Positions 1 through 9,523 are shown, numbered from the stretch's first letter. The stretch: DNA of 64,000 bases from Haloferula sp. BvORR071 (GCF_000739615.1 NZ_BATP01000060.1:62001-126000); one strand, 5' to 3'. Program-made: numbers and translations. The notes: generated from the sequence alone by a model not told the origin.

Positions 1-1194
1 GGTAGCGCCCGGGAGATTCCGGGTCACCCAGTCGATCGCCGCGGCTGGATCATTCTCGCCCCAAGTCTTGAGGATCGTTTGGGGAATTTCTCCGCCCAAG
101 GTCTTCTTCGCCCATCCCGCCGCGCCCAGAGGATGGCGCTTGGTCCAGGCCGAGAGGAAGAGTCGGAAGTTGTTCGAATCCGTTTTGACACCGAGCACCT
201 GGAGTTGTCCCGCAGTTTCCTCGAACTGGTCGGGTGCGAGTTCCCCGATGAAGATCAGCATCTGGCGGGGCTGCTCGACGCGGCTGGTAATGGCGAGGAT
301 GCTGCGGAGGCGCTCGAGCCGCTCCGCGGAGCTGGCAGGGTTTCGCCTTTCGTTGCGGGTGCGGGCGGATGAGCGATCCTCATGGTTCTCCAAGGCGGCG
401 ACTGAATGACTTCCATCTGCTTCCGGATCCTCAGAACTACTGCGGAAGGCGTAGCCGAGCGAACTCATGAAAACCAAGGCGGCGACAGCGATGGCGGACT
501 TCTGGGCGGTGCTCATGGCGAGATGGAGGTTCAGGATTTGGGGCGCGATCGGTATGGTGTTTTTGGCCGCTGCAGTCACAATCAGGACCAGAGAACCCGG
601 GATCGGCGGTGCTGCTTGGGCGGGTAGCAAGGTGGCGAGGGCCACGGCAGAGGTCGCGATCCCTTGCTTGGCCAGAAGGGCGCGAAGTTTTTCCAATGCG
701 CGCGCGGCCCGCTTCTTCGCCGCCTCTTCGTTCAGCCCGAGCTGTCGCGCCACCGCGGCATGCGGCTCATTCCGGTAATAGCGCAGCAGCAGCACTTCGC
801 GGTCCGCGGCGGGCAAGCGGTTGACCAGGGCGTCGACCACCGGAGCCATGGCCGACCAATCGGGTTCAGGCGTGTTGTCCATGGCATGGGGATCATGGTT
901 GGCGAGTTCGCGCTTCCTGCGACGTTCCTCGGAACGCACCAAGTCGATTGCCAGATGTTGGGTGACGCGGTGCAGCCAAGCACTCAGGGTGAGCTTCTCC
1001 GGGATCAACGCAGCGCGCTCTGCCAGACGCACAAAGGCATTCTGAGCCACATCGCGCGCCAAGTCTTCATTCGCGGTGACCCGCCGCGCGACGCCCAGCA
1101 CCATCGCCAGATAACGCTCCACCAGCACGCGGAAGGCCGCTTCATCGCGGCCCGCGGCGAATCGTTCGAGCAGTTCCCGGTCGGAGGCTTGCAT
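1..1194 (-). CDS. ECF sigma factor fused to a membrane anchor and extracytoplasmic repeat domain (3' end outside window)
   Basis: Open without a stop for 398 codons from the ATG at 1194 to the window edge. Residues about 15-95 are a sigma-70 region 2 (ending W-L-H-R-V-T-Q-H-L-A-I-D-L-V-R) and about 118-173 a region 4 (L-P-A-A-D-R-E-V-L-L-L-R-Y). After a linker, residues about 231-250 form one hydrophobic segment. The rest is a charged, presumably extracytoplasmic domain ending in T-W-G-E-N-D-P-A-A-A-I-D-W-V. That is the same W-x-x-x-D-P-x-A-A-x-x-W repeat seen in the secreted proteins at 53.8-57.1 kb. An ordinary ECF factor would end near residue 180. The sigma domain is certain from sequence; the topology and a role as a membrane-tethered or self-inhibited sigma factor are inferred. 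Confidence 0.9.
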   Translation of the reverse strand, partial: MQASDRELLERFAAGRDEAAFRVLVERYLAMVLGVARRVTANEDLARDVAQNAFVRLAERAALIPEKLTLSAWLHRVTQHLAIDLVRSEERRRKRELANHDPHAMDNTPEPDWSAMAPVVDALVNRLPAADREVLLLRYYRNEPHAAVARQLGLNEEAAKKRAARALEKLRALLAKQGIATSAVALATLLPAQAAPPIPGSLVLIVTAAAKNTIPIAPQILNLHLAMSTAQKSAIAVAALVFMSSLGYAFRSSSEDPEADGSHSVAALENHEDRSSARTRNERRNPASSAERLERLRSILAITSRVEQPRQMLIFIGELAPDQFEETAGQLQVLGVKTDSNNFRLFLSAWTKRHPLGAAGWAKKTLGGEIPQTILKTWGENDPAAAIDWVTRNLPGAT

Positions 1195-1201
1195 GCTTGG
1201 T

Positions 1202-1640
1202 TCAAGCCATATCCGGCACGGGGGCGGGGACGGGACAGGAAAACTGCTTCTTTGTTTCGTGAACCGATGGGGTCCGACTCCTCCCCTTATTTCTCAATCT
1301 CTTTGCCGGATGCCGGTTGGGGCCTTCCAGGAAAGAATCCGCATCGGCAGAGAAGGTGCCGTCTTCCCCTTTGGTAAGACCGAAAGCACGGCCGCCACCC
1401 TTGCCGTAGTCCAAGGACACGCTGGGATCGCCTCGCCCATGTCCCTGATCCAAGCCCCCCCGGCCAAGGCTTCCCGTTTACAGTCATGCGGAAGCGTGGA
1501 TCTTTCAGTAGCTCGGGCGCGGGATGGGCGATGCCAGCCTCTGTTAGAATCTTCGAAGCTCGTGTCTTTGTGCCATTGGTCTTGGCGTTAAGCGCTCGTT
1601 GGGCGAGCGGCACCAGCCATTTTCCGGATCCCCTCGTCAT
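1202..1640 (-). pseudogene. Small gene split by a frameshift in a G7 run (hypothetical)
   Basis: An ATG at 1640 starts 9 nt after the stop of the upstream gene. It opens a frame reading into T-V-N-G-K-P-W-P-G-G. At 1455-1461 the coding strand has seven G in a row. Removing one G joins this frame to a second one (L-D-Q-G-H-G-R-G-D-P, then G-E-D-G-T-F-S-A-D-A-D-S-F) that ends at 1202, 7 nt before the sigma-factor start. The joined product would be 145 residues and fill the gap exactly. I do not recognise the family. It may be a true pseudogene, a phase-variable gene or a homopolymer sequencing error. It could also be non-coding. Confidence 0.35.
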
Positions 1641-1649
1641 GCGGGCAAG

Positions 1650-2540
1650 TCAGTATTCCGGTGGCTGGAGTTTGCAGCCTTGGTTCTCCAGAAAGCTCGC
1701 GATCTTGCGTTTGGTGTCGTCGCTTGCGCTGCTGTCATCTCCAAGAAATACCATGAAGCCTTCCAAGGGGTAAAAAGGCTCGTCCTCGTTTTTCCAACAC
1801 GTTGTGGCCGAGGTCTCGCCTGCGGCCTGCCAGCGTAGTTCCACCCATTTCAATAGCATAGTCGCGGCCTTGTCGCCGGAGGAGGGCGGAAAATCATGCT
1901 GGGTGAGCTTGCGGTGCAACCACGCTCCGACAATGAATTCATCCGGATCCACCCCATGGGCACGTAGTAAGCTTTCGAGGGCCGGGCTCCATCGTCGCTC
2001 AGCGAGCATCTGCAGGGCAGGGAAATACTCGCCCTTCCGGAGTGTGGCCAAAGCTTTTCCGAAGTGCTGCGTCGCCCAGAATGCGATCGCCGGGGTGGCG
2101 CACCAACCATCGCTTTGATAGACGAATTCATCGTACTCGGCAGGGTCAGGAGGTACTAGGTTCCCAAAGGTCCTCGCCAGCAGATCTTGAAACTTTGCCC
2201 AGTCTTCCTTCGTGGCATTGACGGGTCTCTCTGGCCTTGCCTCTGCTGGGGGCTTCTGCGGCTGGGGCCGGTGAAGCGTGACGGCGCGATAGGTCCGCCA
2301 CGCCTTCACATATTCGTCTCCGGCTTGTCGGATGATCTCCGGCGGTTTCTCCTTGGCCAGCTCCGGGGGAAGCGGAGGCAGCTCGAGCTCGGCCTTCGCG
2401 GCAAGCTCAGTGGCCAGGAGTTCGGCCGCCGTTGCCAGTTGCTTGTCAATTTCCTCATCCTGCCCGAAAGCGACCGGGAAGGTGAAGATAAGTGCAGCGG
2501 TAAGGATGGGGGAGAGCCAGCCAAGCGTCATGCCTAGCAT
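1650..2540 (-). CDS. Secreted hypothetical protein
   Basis: 296 residues from the ATG at 2540, which has an AGGG about 8 nt upstream; a GTG at 2549 is an in-frame alternative. The N-terminus (M-L-G-M-T-L-G-W-L-S-P-I-L-T-A-A-L-I-F-T) is a signal peptide or anchor. It is followed by an alanine- and glutamate-rich helical stretch and a proline-rich linker, then a globular half with several Trp and Cys. No family recognised. It starts 35 nt after the DUF1552 gene on the same strand, so it probably belongs to the same transcript. Confidence 0.75.
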   Translation of the reverse strand: MLGMTLGWLSPILTAALIFTFPVAFGQDEEIDKQLATAAELLATELAAKAELELPPLPPELAKEKPPEIIRQAGDEYVKAWRTYRAVTLHRPQPQKPPAEARPERPVNATKEDWAKFQDLLARTFGNLVPPDPAEYDEFVYQSDGWCATPAIAFWATQHFGKALATLRKGEYFPALQMLAERRWSPALESLLRAHGVDPDEFIVGAWLHRKLTQHDFPPSSGDKAATMLLKWVELRWQAAGETSATTCWKNEDEPFYPLEGFMVFLGDDSSASDDTKRKIASFLENQGCKLQPPEY

Positions 2541-2575
2541 GAGTAGCACCCTTTGGCGAAATCAGGAAGAAATTC

Positions 2576-3889
2576 TCAACTCAGCATCAGCGGACCGCCC
2601 TGTCCGAAGTCCTTGTGGCCGAAGCTCGGGATGAAGTGCCCGAAGGCATGGGCAAGGGAGACCCACAGCCGGTTGTGAGTCACATTTCCGAAGTCCATCG
2701 CCTGGCCGGTCTTAAAACCGAGGCCGCCACCGACCAAGACGAACGGGATATTGTCCAGCGAGTGGCTGTTGCCCTTGCCGAGCTCGTTGGTCCACACGAT
2801 CGTCGTGTTGTCGAGCATGCTGCCTTGGCCGCCGGGCTCGGGGATGGAATCGAGCTTCTTCGCCAGATAGGCGAGCTGCTCGGCGAGCCAGATGTTGATT
2901 TTGATCAGCTTCTCCTGCGCATCGGCATTGCTGTCCGGTTCGTGGGAGAGGCCGTGGTGGTCCTCGTGAATGTTCAGCCAGCGCATCCGGGCCTGGCCCA
3001 CGCTGTTGGTGTATTGCAGGGTGGCCACGCGGGCCATGCCGTTGGCGAAGGCATTCACCAGCAGATCCGCCTGCATGGTGCTGATCTTCGGGATGCCGTC
3101 GTTGTCCAGCGCGACGCCCTGCTCTAGGGCAGGTGGCGGGAACATCAGGTTCTGAGTATTCGCACTCTGGAGATCCTGCTCCATCTCGCGGACGAAGGTC
3201 GCATGCTTGTCTAACAGCTCGCGCTCCTCCGGATCGATGTTCGAGGAGATCTTCTTCAAGTCATCACGCACCTCGTCCAGCACGCTGCCGAGGTTCTCGC
3301 GGTCCTTGGACTGGCCATAGAACTTGTCGAAGGCCGCATAGGGATCGCTCAGCGGCGCGAGCGGTTGGTTTGGGCCGGCATAGGATTCGCGGGTCCATGG
3401 GTCCGCGCGATTCGGCACCGCCACGCCCAGCTCCAGCGAACCGAAGCGTGTGGCCGTCTCCGGCCGGGCCTGCAGGAAGTTTTTGATCTCCTGGTCGATC
3501 GAGATGTTCCGTGCCCAGCCGGCCGGCTTGTCGCTGCCGCCCTGGATATTCCCCGGCAGCAGCTCATCCGCGGTCAGCAGGCAAGAGATCCCGCGCATGT
3601 GCCCATCGCCATCGCCGCGGATCTTGTTGTGCACACCCTTCAGCGTTATCATCCGGCTCTTGAAGGACTCCAGTGGCGCGAGGATCCGCTTGAGCTGGAA
3701 GTCCGGCCCGGTCTGGTCCGGCCAGAATTCCGGTGGGATCGTCCCGTTCGGCGTGAAGAGGAAGATGATCCGCTGCATCTTCGCGGCACCATTGCCCTGT
3801 GCCAGCGAGGGCAGGGCAGGGAGGAAGGGCAAGGCTGCGGCGGAGAGACCGAGCTGGCGGAGGAAGTTGCGGCGGGTTGAGAGGTTCAT
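2576..3889 (-). CDS. DUF1552 secreted protein
   Basis: 437 residues. A twin-arginine type leader ([10 protein letters not shown], residues 5-14, then a hydrophobic stretch to about 30) points to Tat export. The body matches DUF1552, a family found mainly in Planctomycetes and Verrucomicrobia: the histidine cluster H-E-D-H-H-G-L-S-H at 308-316, and [15 protein letters not shown] at about 374-388. Its start overlaps the end of the cytochrome/DUF1592 gene by 4 nt (ATGA), so the two are translationally coupled. This pairing is conserved in the two phyla. The enzymatic role is not established; a metal-dependent hydrolase-like fold is an inference from the histidines. Confidence 0.9.
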   Translation of the reverse strand: MNLSTRRNFLRQLGLSAAALPFLPALPSLAQGNGAAKMQRIIFLFTPNGTIPPEFWPDQTGPDFQLKRILAPLESFKSRMITLKGVHNKIRGDGDGHMRGISCLLTADELLPGNIQGGSDKPAGWARNISIDQEIKNFLQARPETATRFGSLELGVAVPNRADPWTRESYAGPNQPLAPLSDPYAAFDKFYGQSKDRENLGSVLDEVRDDLKKISSNIDPEERELLDKHATFVREMEQDLQSANTQNLMFPPPALEQGVALDNDGIPKISTMQADLLVNAFANGMARVATLQYTNSVGQARMRWLNIHEDHHGLSHEPDSNADAQEKLIKINIWLAEQLAYLAKKLDSIPEPGGQGSMLDNTTIVWTNELGKGNSHSLDNIPFVLVGGGLGFKTGQAMDFGNVTHNRLWVSLAHAFGHFIPSFGHKDFGQGGPLMLS

Positions 3890-6255
3890 CGGCTTGCTTG
3901 GTCGGGGTTCTTCACGCCGTGGCTGGCGGCGAGACTGTTCATTTCGATGAGGAGTTGCCGGATGTTTTCGCCGGACGCGTTGAAAGTTGCATCGAGCTTC
4001 ACCAGGGTATCCAACCCGTAGGCCGGGGGATTCTGCTTCAACTCGTATTGGAAAAGCTGGCGGATGAAACCGCGACGCGCGGCCTCCGAAGCCACCGCAT
4101 GCTCCGCCAGTTCGCGCGGCCCGTGAAGCTTCAGTTGCTCGCCATCCTGCGAGATGTAATCCACCACCGGATCGATCGGGCGATCCTTCTCCATGGTGCG
4201 GAAACGGCCAACCGCATCGAAATTCTCCAACGAGAAGCCGAGCGGATTGATCGTCTCGTGGCAGGTCATGCAGTTCGCGTTGCGGGTCATCTCCGCGATC
4301 TTCTCCCGCATCGTCATCTTCGGGTCGAACTTATGGTCCTCGAAGGCGATCGCTTCCGGCGGCGGCTTGAGCAAGCCGCCCAATACGTTCCGCGTCAGGA
4401 AGACCCCGCGATGGATCGGCGAGGTGGTATCATGATGCGCGAGGCGGGCCAGCAGGTAGGGATGCGTCACCACGCCGGAGCGCTGCGCAGGATCGCACTT
4501 CACCGCCTGGAAGCCGCCGCCCTCAGGCACCGGCAGCCCATAGAACTTTGCGATACGCTCGTTGCACAACAGATAGTCCGCTTCTAGCAGCTCGCGGTAG
4601 TCCGACTTTTCGCTCCACACCACCTGCTCCACGAAGAGCTCCAGCGAGCGCCGCAGATCCGCCACCAGTGCGGCATCGAAGCCCGGGTAATCTTCCGCAT
4701 CCTTCTGCAGCAAGTCCGACTCCGCATCCAGCTTCAGCCATCGCTGGAAGAACTCATTGGTCTTCGCCCGTGTACGCGGATCGGCGGCCATCCGCTGCGC
4801 CTGCGCCTTCACCTGCTCCGGTGTGCGCAGCTGTCCAGCCTTCGCCGCGTCCACCAGTGCCTTGTCCGGCAGTGAATCCCACAAGCCCAGCGCCAGCCGG
4901 GAAGCCACTGTGAATTCATCCTTCTCCTTGCCGAGCTCCGGATAGAGGAAGCGCGGTGAAGTCAGCACCAGGATCACCGAGCGCTTTACGGCTTGGTCCG
5001 GCGAGACACCTTCCGCAAAGGCCTTCTCGACATACATCTGCCGCAGCTCATCGGTCAGCGGCCGGCGGAAGGCCCGTTCCGCGAAGCTCGCGCAAAAATC
5101 TTTCAGCTTTGGCAGCCGGTCCGCGTCCTCATCCTTCGCGCCGCTCAGGCGTCTCAAGCGCGCGACCACACCATTGGAAATTTCCACCGCCGAAGAGGTC
5201 ACCGCCTCATGCCATGCCTTCGAGACCTCGGTGCCGCGCTCATAGCCCTCGCTCGCATCATCCGGCGGGAAGGCCTTGTCGGCGATGGTCACATAGGCGG
5301 CCTCGGCGGGGGAGAGATAGGGTGTGCTCAGCACGGTCCAATCCGCGCGCGGCTGCTTCCATTCCAGCTTCACACTGCCACGCGCTTCCTTGAACTTGAA
5401 GTAATCCAGGCGGAAGGGATAGCTGCGACCGCCGAGCAGGAAGATCCGCGCGGTCTCCACGCGCATCTCCGGGCCCGAGCTGACCCATGAGTCAATCAGC
5501 GCCGTTTGCCGCTTCGCCCCGCTGTCGTCGCGGAAGTTGCCGTCACCTTCCTGGCGCTCGCCATTCACATAGACCCGCGCACCGTTCGGCGTGCTCAGGC
5601 GGAACTCATACCAGCCCGAGGCCGGTGCGATCAGCGAGCCATCCCAGGCAATCGAAAATTGCTCCGGGGAGATACCCTCCGCCGGCGGCCCTTCCGCGAA
5701 GTCGAACTCCAGCCGCGTGTCCTCGCGATCGAGCGCCTTGCGCGCCTTCTTGTTCATTCCGTCGGACTGGAAGTACTGCGCCTTCAGACCCTTGCCTTCG
5801 CCGGGCACCGTGGTCTTGCCGAAGCTGCCGAGCAGATCGGCGATCGATTCGCGGTATTGGCGGTTTGTCAGCCGTGCCACTGCCATCTTCGGCGGGGCGC
5901 TGTTCTTCGCCCGCGCTTCCGGCGAATAGAAGGCTCCCATGATATACTCGGCCACCCGTTGCGACTCCTCCGCATTCAGGATCTCCGGTTCGTCCTCCGG
6001 CATCCGCTTGTCGATGTACTTTGCCAGCGAGACCAGCGAGCGCTCGCCCTGCAGCGGCTCATCGACCTCATCTTTCACGCCTTCGCCATTCTTGCCGTGG
6101 CAGGAGGCACAGTGCTTCGAGTAGATCGCCTCCCCGGACAGCGGCGCAGGCACGTCCTGCGCGAGCAGGCAGCCTGTCAGTCCCAGGAAGATGGAGATCC
6201 GCAACACTTCCCGGATACGCCAAAGACCTGCGGGATTTTTCGGTGGAAAGTTCAT
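3886..6255 (-). CDS. Planctomycete-type cytochrome c / DUF1587-DUF1592-DUF1588 secreted protein
   Basis: 789 residues from the ATG at 6255; the frame stays open further upstream but would run antisense through the SDR gene. A leader ends in L-T-G-C (residues 26-29, a possible lipobox) or at L-L-A-Q. A haem motif C-A-S-C-H follows at 49-53 (N-terminal cytochrome c domain). Then come a DUF1587-like part ([10 protein letters not shown]), a PA14-like beta domain with [14 protein letters not shown]1592/1588 regions ([10 protein letters not shown]), and a second haem motif C-M-T-C-H at 662-666 inside a DUF1588/1585 context. It probably works with the DUF1552 protein at the cell surface; the substrate is unknown. 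Confidence 0.9.
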   Translation of the reverse strand: MNFPPKNPAGLWRIREVLRISIFLGLTGCLLAQDVPAPLSGEAIYSKHCASCHGKNGEGVKDEVDEPLQGERSLVSLAKYIDKRMPEDEPEILNAEESQRVAEYIMGAFYSPEARAKNSAPPKMAVARLTNRQYRESIADLLGSFGKTTVPGEGKGLKAQYFQSDGMNKKARKALDREDTRLEFDFAEGPPAEGISPEQFSIAWDGSLIAPASGWYEFRLSTPNGARVYVNGERQEGDGNFRDDSGAKRQTALIDSWVSSGPEMRVETARIFLLGGRSYPFRLDYFKFKEARGSVKLEWKQPRADWTVLSTPYLSPAEAAYVTIADKAFPPDDASEGYERGTEVSKAWHEAVTSSAVEISNGVVARLRRLSGAKDEDADRLPKLKDFCASFAERAFRRPLTDELRQMYVEKAFAEGVSPDQAVKRSVILVLTSPRFLYPELGKEKDEFTVASRLALGLWDSLPDKALVDAAKAGQLRTPEQVKAQAQRMAADPRTRAKTNEFFQRWLKLDAESDLLQKDAEDYPGFDAALVADLRRSLELFVEQVVWSEKSDYRELLEADYLLCNERIAKFYGLPVPEGGGFQAVKCDPAQRSGVVTHPYLLARLAHHDTTSPIHRGVFLTRNVLGGLLKPPPEAIAFEDHKFDPKMTMREKIAEMTRNANCMTCHETINPLGFSLENFDAVGRFRTMEKDRPIDPVVDYISQDGEQLKLHGPRELAEHAVASEAARRGFIRQLFQYELKQNPPAYGLDTLVKLDATFNASGENIRQLLIEMNSLAASHGVKNPDQASR

Positions 6256-6375
6256 GGATTGCGAAGAATCGCGATCTCTGGTGTCGGCGGACTCCGCAAT
6301 ACTGCCACTGGCAGCGGGTTGACGGCCTTTCGCCAACATGGATGCTTCGCACCGTTTCAAAGCAGCACAAATACC

Positions 6376-7209
6376 ATGAATCCCCAGAGCAAGGTTTGGT
6401 TGGTCACGGGCACTTCGTCCGGTTTCGGAAGGCGGATCGCCGAGGAGCTCATTGCGCGCGGCGAGCAGGTCGTCGCCACCGCCCGCGATCCGCGAGCGGT
6501 GGAAGATCTGGTGGCCTTGGCTCCGGAGCGCGTGCAGGCATTGCGCTTGGATGTCACGAAGCCGGACGAGGTCCGCGAGGCGGTCGCCGCGGCGATCGCA
6601 CGCTTCGGCAAGATCGACGTGCTCGTGAACAACGCCGGCTACAGCGTGGTGGGGGCGGTGGAGGAGACCAGCGATGAGGAACTCCGCCGGATCTTTGAGG
6701 CGATGTTCTTCGGCGCGGTGGCCATGACCCAAGCAGTTCTCCCCGGCATGCGCGAGCGTGGCGCGGGGAGCATCGTGCAGATTAGCAGTGTTGGTGGATT
6801 CATCACCGCTCCCGGCTTCGGTCCCTATTGTGCGGCGAAGCATGCGCTTGAGGCGCTTTCCGAGGCCTTGGCGGCGGAGGTGCAGCCTTTCGGCATGCGG
6901 GTGCTGATCGTGGAGCCGGGGGCATTCCGCACCGATCTCTTCGGCTCCGCCTTCCGCAGCATGCCGGAGATGGAAGCCTATGCCGCGACCGTCGGCGGGA
7001 CCCGGCAATATGCCGCGCAATCCGCAGGCACCCAGCCCGGTGATCCGGTGAAGGCGGCCAAGGCAATCATCGATGCCGTCGAAGTCGGCTGTCCTTCGCT
7101 GCGCTTGCCGCTGGGAGCGGATGCGGTCCAAGGCATGCGCGTGAAATTGGCCCAGGTGACGGCGGATGTGGATGGCAATGAGGCGCTTGCCGCCGCCACG
7201 GCCTATTGA
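6376..7209 (+). CDS. Short-chain dehydrogenase/reductase (classical SDR)
   Basis: 277 residues. The N-terminal Rossmann motif T-G-T-S-S-G-F-G lies at 11-18, N-N-A-G at 85-88, a catalytic Ser at 137-138 and Y-C-A-A-K at 151-155, so all classical SDR active-site residues are present. The family is NAD(P)H-dependent oxidoreductases; the substrate cannot be told. The start was set at the ATG at 6376 because the Rossmann strand begins right after it; the frame is open upstream only as antisense to the divergent cytochrome gene. The 120 nt between the two divergent starts must hold both promoters. Confidence 0.92.
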   Translation: MNPQSKVWLVTGTSSGFGRRIAEELIARGEQVVATARDPRAVEDLVALAPERVQALRLDVTKPDEVREAVAAAIARFGKIDVLVNNAGYSVVGAVEETSDEELRRIFEAMFFGAVAMTQAVLPGMRERGAGSIVQISSVGGFITAPGFGPYCAAKHALEALSEALAAEVQPFGMRVLIVEPGAFRTDLFGSAFRSMPEMEAYAATVGGTRQYAAQSAGTQPGDPVKAAKAIIDAVEVGCPSLRLPLGADAVQGMRVKLAQVTADVDGNEALAAATAY

Positions 7210-7250
7210 AAGGACGGTTGGAGGCGGGAAAAGCGGGAGGGAAATTAAAG

Positions 7251-7264
7251 TGTTCAATTGAACA
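7251..7264. promoter_or_regulatory. LexA-type SOS box (TGTTC-N4-GAACA)
   Basis: A perfect 14-nt palindrome, TGTTCAATTGAACA, 30 nt upstream of the imuA ATG in an AT-rich stretch. TGTTC-N4-GAACA is the LexA-binding motif described for Verrucomicrobia, and imuA-imuB-dnaE2 is a classical SOS operon, so site and context agree. LexA itself is not in the window. Confidence 0.88.
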
Positions 7265-7294
7265 TTTTAAAATTCCTGCCTACTTTTCCGCCGG

Positions 7295-7921
7295 ATGGCC
7301 GCTCCGGTGATTGAGGACCTACGCAGGCAACTGCGGGAGAAATTCCCGCAGGCGCACGCGGCGTCCCTGATGACTCCTGCCGGGAAAACGGACGCGGGCC
7401 AGTCCTTTGATCCCGCATTTTTTCCTCCCGGGGCGATTTCCGAGGCGCTCGGCAGTGGGCTGAGTTTGCTCATTGCCGGGCTACTGGGCGAGCCGGAGGA
7501 AGTCGCGCCGCTACCGGACTTCATCCTCGTCGATGGCGGTGACCAATTCGATCCGGCCTCCTTTACGCCGGAGGCCTGCTCGCGACTCGTGTGGGTCCGC
7601 TGCGGTACGGCCATGGAGATGCTCAAGACCACCGACCTGCTGGTGCGGGATGCGAACATCCCCTTCGTCCTGTTGGATACCTGCGGCATCAGCCGGCGGG
7701 AACTGAGCGGCATTCCGGCCTCCGCCTGGTGGCGTCTGAAGCTGGCAGCGGGCGCTTCGAGCTGCCGGCTGGTGGTGATGTCGCCGGTGGCCCAAGTGCC
7801 TTGTGCGGCGGTGCGAGTTTCCCTGAATGGGAAGCTGGGCATGGAGGACTTCGCGGTGCCGCGGCGCGATCTTGTCGCACGCCTGCGGATGGTGTCGGAA
7901 CGGATGAAACGCGCGAATTGA
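7295..7921 (+). CDS. imuA: ImuA-like mutasome accessory protein (RecA/SulA-like)
   Basis: 208 residues, first gene after the SOS box and 6 nt before imuB. The sequence keeps the RecA-like beta core of ImuA: a region with P-P-G-A-I-S-E-A-L-G-S-G-L-S-L-L, a Walker-B-like F-I-L-V-D-G-G-D, then R-L-V-W-V-R-C and W-W-R-L-K-L-A-A-G-A-S-S-C-R-L. No Walker A (G-x4-G-K-T/S) is present, so ATP binding of the RecA kind is unlikely. ImuA interacts with ImuB and is needed for DnaE2-dependent damage-induced mutagenesis in other bacteria. The identification rests strongly on gene order. Confidence 0.8.
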   Translation: MAAPVIEDLRRQLREKFPQAHAASLMTPAGKTDAGQSFDPAFFPPGAISEALGSGLSLLIAGLLGEPEEVAPLPDFILVDGGDQFDPASFTPEACSRLVWVRCGTAMEMLKTTDLLVRDANIPFVLLDTCGISRRELSGIPASAWWRLKLAAGASSCRLVVMSPVAQVPCAAVRVSLNGKLGMEDFAVPRRDLVARLRMVSERMKRAN

Positions 7922-7927
7922 AGCATC

Positions 7928-9412
7928 ATGTTCGCAGCACTCCATCTTCCGGATCTGACGATTTCAGCGGCGCTGCGGAACTCTCCCGCCTTGCGCCGGA
8001 AGCCCTGCGCCATCTTGGAGGCGGATGTCGATCCGGACGCGATCCTGGAGAAGGTTAAGCTGACGCTGCAGGCGGTGAATGATGCGGCACGTGATACCGG
8101 CATCGCTGCTGGCTGGCCGCTCAACCGCGCCCTCGTCCGTTGCCCGGACCTGCAGGTCCTGACCCCCGATCCGCAAGGGGAGGCGAAGTTGCTGCAGGAG
8201 CTGATCGCGCAGGCAGAGAGCATCACGCCGGATCTGGAGATCGCGGGGAAGGATACGCTTCTGTTAGATTTGTCGCGGACTTCCTCGAAGCACGCGGCGC
8301 GCTTGGGGGATCTGGAAGTGGCGGATGTTTGGCCGCTGCATGCGCGCGCCGCCACGCCGGATCTCGCGCGGCTCGCGGTGCGGCATGAGAACTGCCATGA
8401 ACGCATGGTCACGCCGGAGGAGATCGGCAAGCTGCCTTTGTCGCTGCTACACTTCTTGCCGGGGGGAGCTGAGTTCTTGCCGCTGCTGAAGGATTGGGGG
8501 CTCGCGACGCTGGGGGCTTTTATGCAGCTGCCGCGGCAGGAATTGACCGCGCGGCTCGGTCCGCAGGCGGGTGCGTGGCACGATGTCCTGAATGGCAAGA
8601 CCTGTCGCCTGCTGCGCTTGCACCGCCCGCCGGAGAGCTTGGCGCAGACGATGGACTTCGAGGAGCCGGTGGCAGGAACGGAGCCACTGGTCTTTGCCTT
8701 CAAGCGGCTCTTGCACGCGCTTTCCGCCCGCTTGGCCGCGCGGCACATGGCGGTGAAGAGCTTGAAGATTACCTTCCACTTGGAGCGCGGCGGGGTGATG
8801 TATCGCGAGATCCGCCTGCCCGAACCGCGGGTGGAGGAAGGGGAGTTGCTACGACCGGTATCGGTACTGTTGGATTCGATCCAGACCGGGAGTGGCATCG
8901 CCTGTCTCACCCTGGATGTCGAAACCACGTTGCCCACCGCCGCGCAGCGCGATTGGTTCATCCGCCAACTTCCCCAGCCGGAGCGCTGGACGGATACTCT
9001 GGCGCAACTCGAAGCGATGCTGGGCCCCGGCAAAGTTGGCATCCCCGTGCCACCGGCCAGTCATCGGCCGGATGACTTCAAGCTCCGCTCTGCGGATGGC
9101 CTGGCTCCTTCCGTGACGGGTACATCCCTGCCATCCTGTCCGCTGCCCTTGCGCCGCTTGCGTCCGGCCGCACCGGTGATGGTCGCGGCTGATGCCGATC
9201 CCCGCCAACCGCGGCCACTCGCGGTGCTCACCGGGCCCTATCGCGGACAAGTCATGGATGCCCGCGGGCCTTTCCGCCATTCCGGCCACTGGTGGGATCC
9301 GGACGCCGCTTGGCAAAGGATCGAATGGGACGTCCGCCTCGCCGGCGATCAGCTCCTGCGCCTCGCTTTCACACCACCAGACCGATGGTTGATCGATGGT
9401 TTCTACCAATGA
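7928..9412 (+). CDS. imuB: ImuB, catalytically inactive Y-family polymerase homologue
   Basis: 494 residues. The start M-F-A-A-L-H-L-P-D-L-T-I is the ImuB version of the Y-family N-terminus, in which the first catalytic aspartates are missing. A later segment, L-L-L-D-L-S-R-T-S-S-K-H, corresponds to the degenerate second catalytic region. The C-terminal part contains the region of known ImuB proteins around G-P-Y-R-G-Q-V-M-D-A-R-G-P and ends W-L-I-D-G-F-Y-Q. In the mutasome ImuB docks the beta clamp (dnaN at 44.5 kb) and recruits DnaE2 and ImuA. It lies between imuA (6-nt gap) and dnaE2 (133-nt gap filled by an inverted repeat). Confidence 0.9.
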   Translation: MFAALHLPDLTISAALRNSPALRRKPCAILEADVDPDAILEKVKLTLQAVNDAARDTGIAAGWPLNRALVRCPDLQVLTPDPQGEAKLLQELIAQAESITPDLEIAGKDTLLLDLSRTSSKHAARLGDLEVADVWPLHARAATPDLARLAVRHENCHERMVTPEEIGKLPLSLLHFLPGGAEFLPLLKDWGLATLGAFMQLPRQELTARLGPQAGAWHDVLNGKTCRLLRLHRPPESLAQTMDFEEPVAGTEPLVFAFKRLLHALSARLAARHMAVKSLKITFHLERGGVMYREIRLPEPRVEEGELLRPVSVLLDSIQTGSGIACLTLDVETTLPTAAQRDWFIRQLPQPERWTDTLAQLEAMLGPGKVGIPVPPASHRPDDFKLRSADGLAPSVTGTSLPSCPLPLRRLRPAAPVMVAADADPRQPRPLAVLTGPYRGQVMDARGPFRHSGHWWDPDAAWQRIEWDVRLAGDQLLRLAFTPPDRWLIDGFYQ

Positions 9413-9419
9413 TCAAAAT

Positions 9420-9523
9420 GCAAACCACGGAATACACGGACCACACGGAAATGAAGAAGGGACTGCTCATGACACCGCGGCTTTCCACGGACTTCCGTGT
9501 GGTCCGTGTATTCCGTGGTTTGC
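9420..9523. repeat. 31-bp perfect inverted repeat in the imuB-dnaE2 gap
   Basis: Arms at 9420-9450 and 9493-9523 are exact reverse complements over 31 nt, separated by a 42-nt spacer. The left arm is itself a 9-nt periodic sequence (CACGGAATA, CACGGACCA, CACGGAAAT). The element starts 8 nt after the imuB stop and ends 23 nt before the dnaE2 ATG. It looks like a palindromic repeat or MITE-like element inserted into the operon. There is no T-run, so a rho-independent terminator is unlikely, but the transcript would fold into a very stable hairpin. Confidence 0.9.

Noticed and set aside
6256-7257. 334-codon upstream extension of the cytochrome/DUF1592 frame
   Set aside because: It runs antisense through the whole SDR gene, lacks a leader at its start, and the ATG at 6255 gives a proper signal peptide.
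7267-9042. 591-codon open frame on the minus strand
   Set aside because: Antisense shadow of imuA-imuB. Composition rich in Arg/Ser as expected for the opposite strand of GC-rich genes; no family features.
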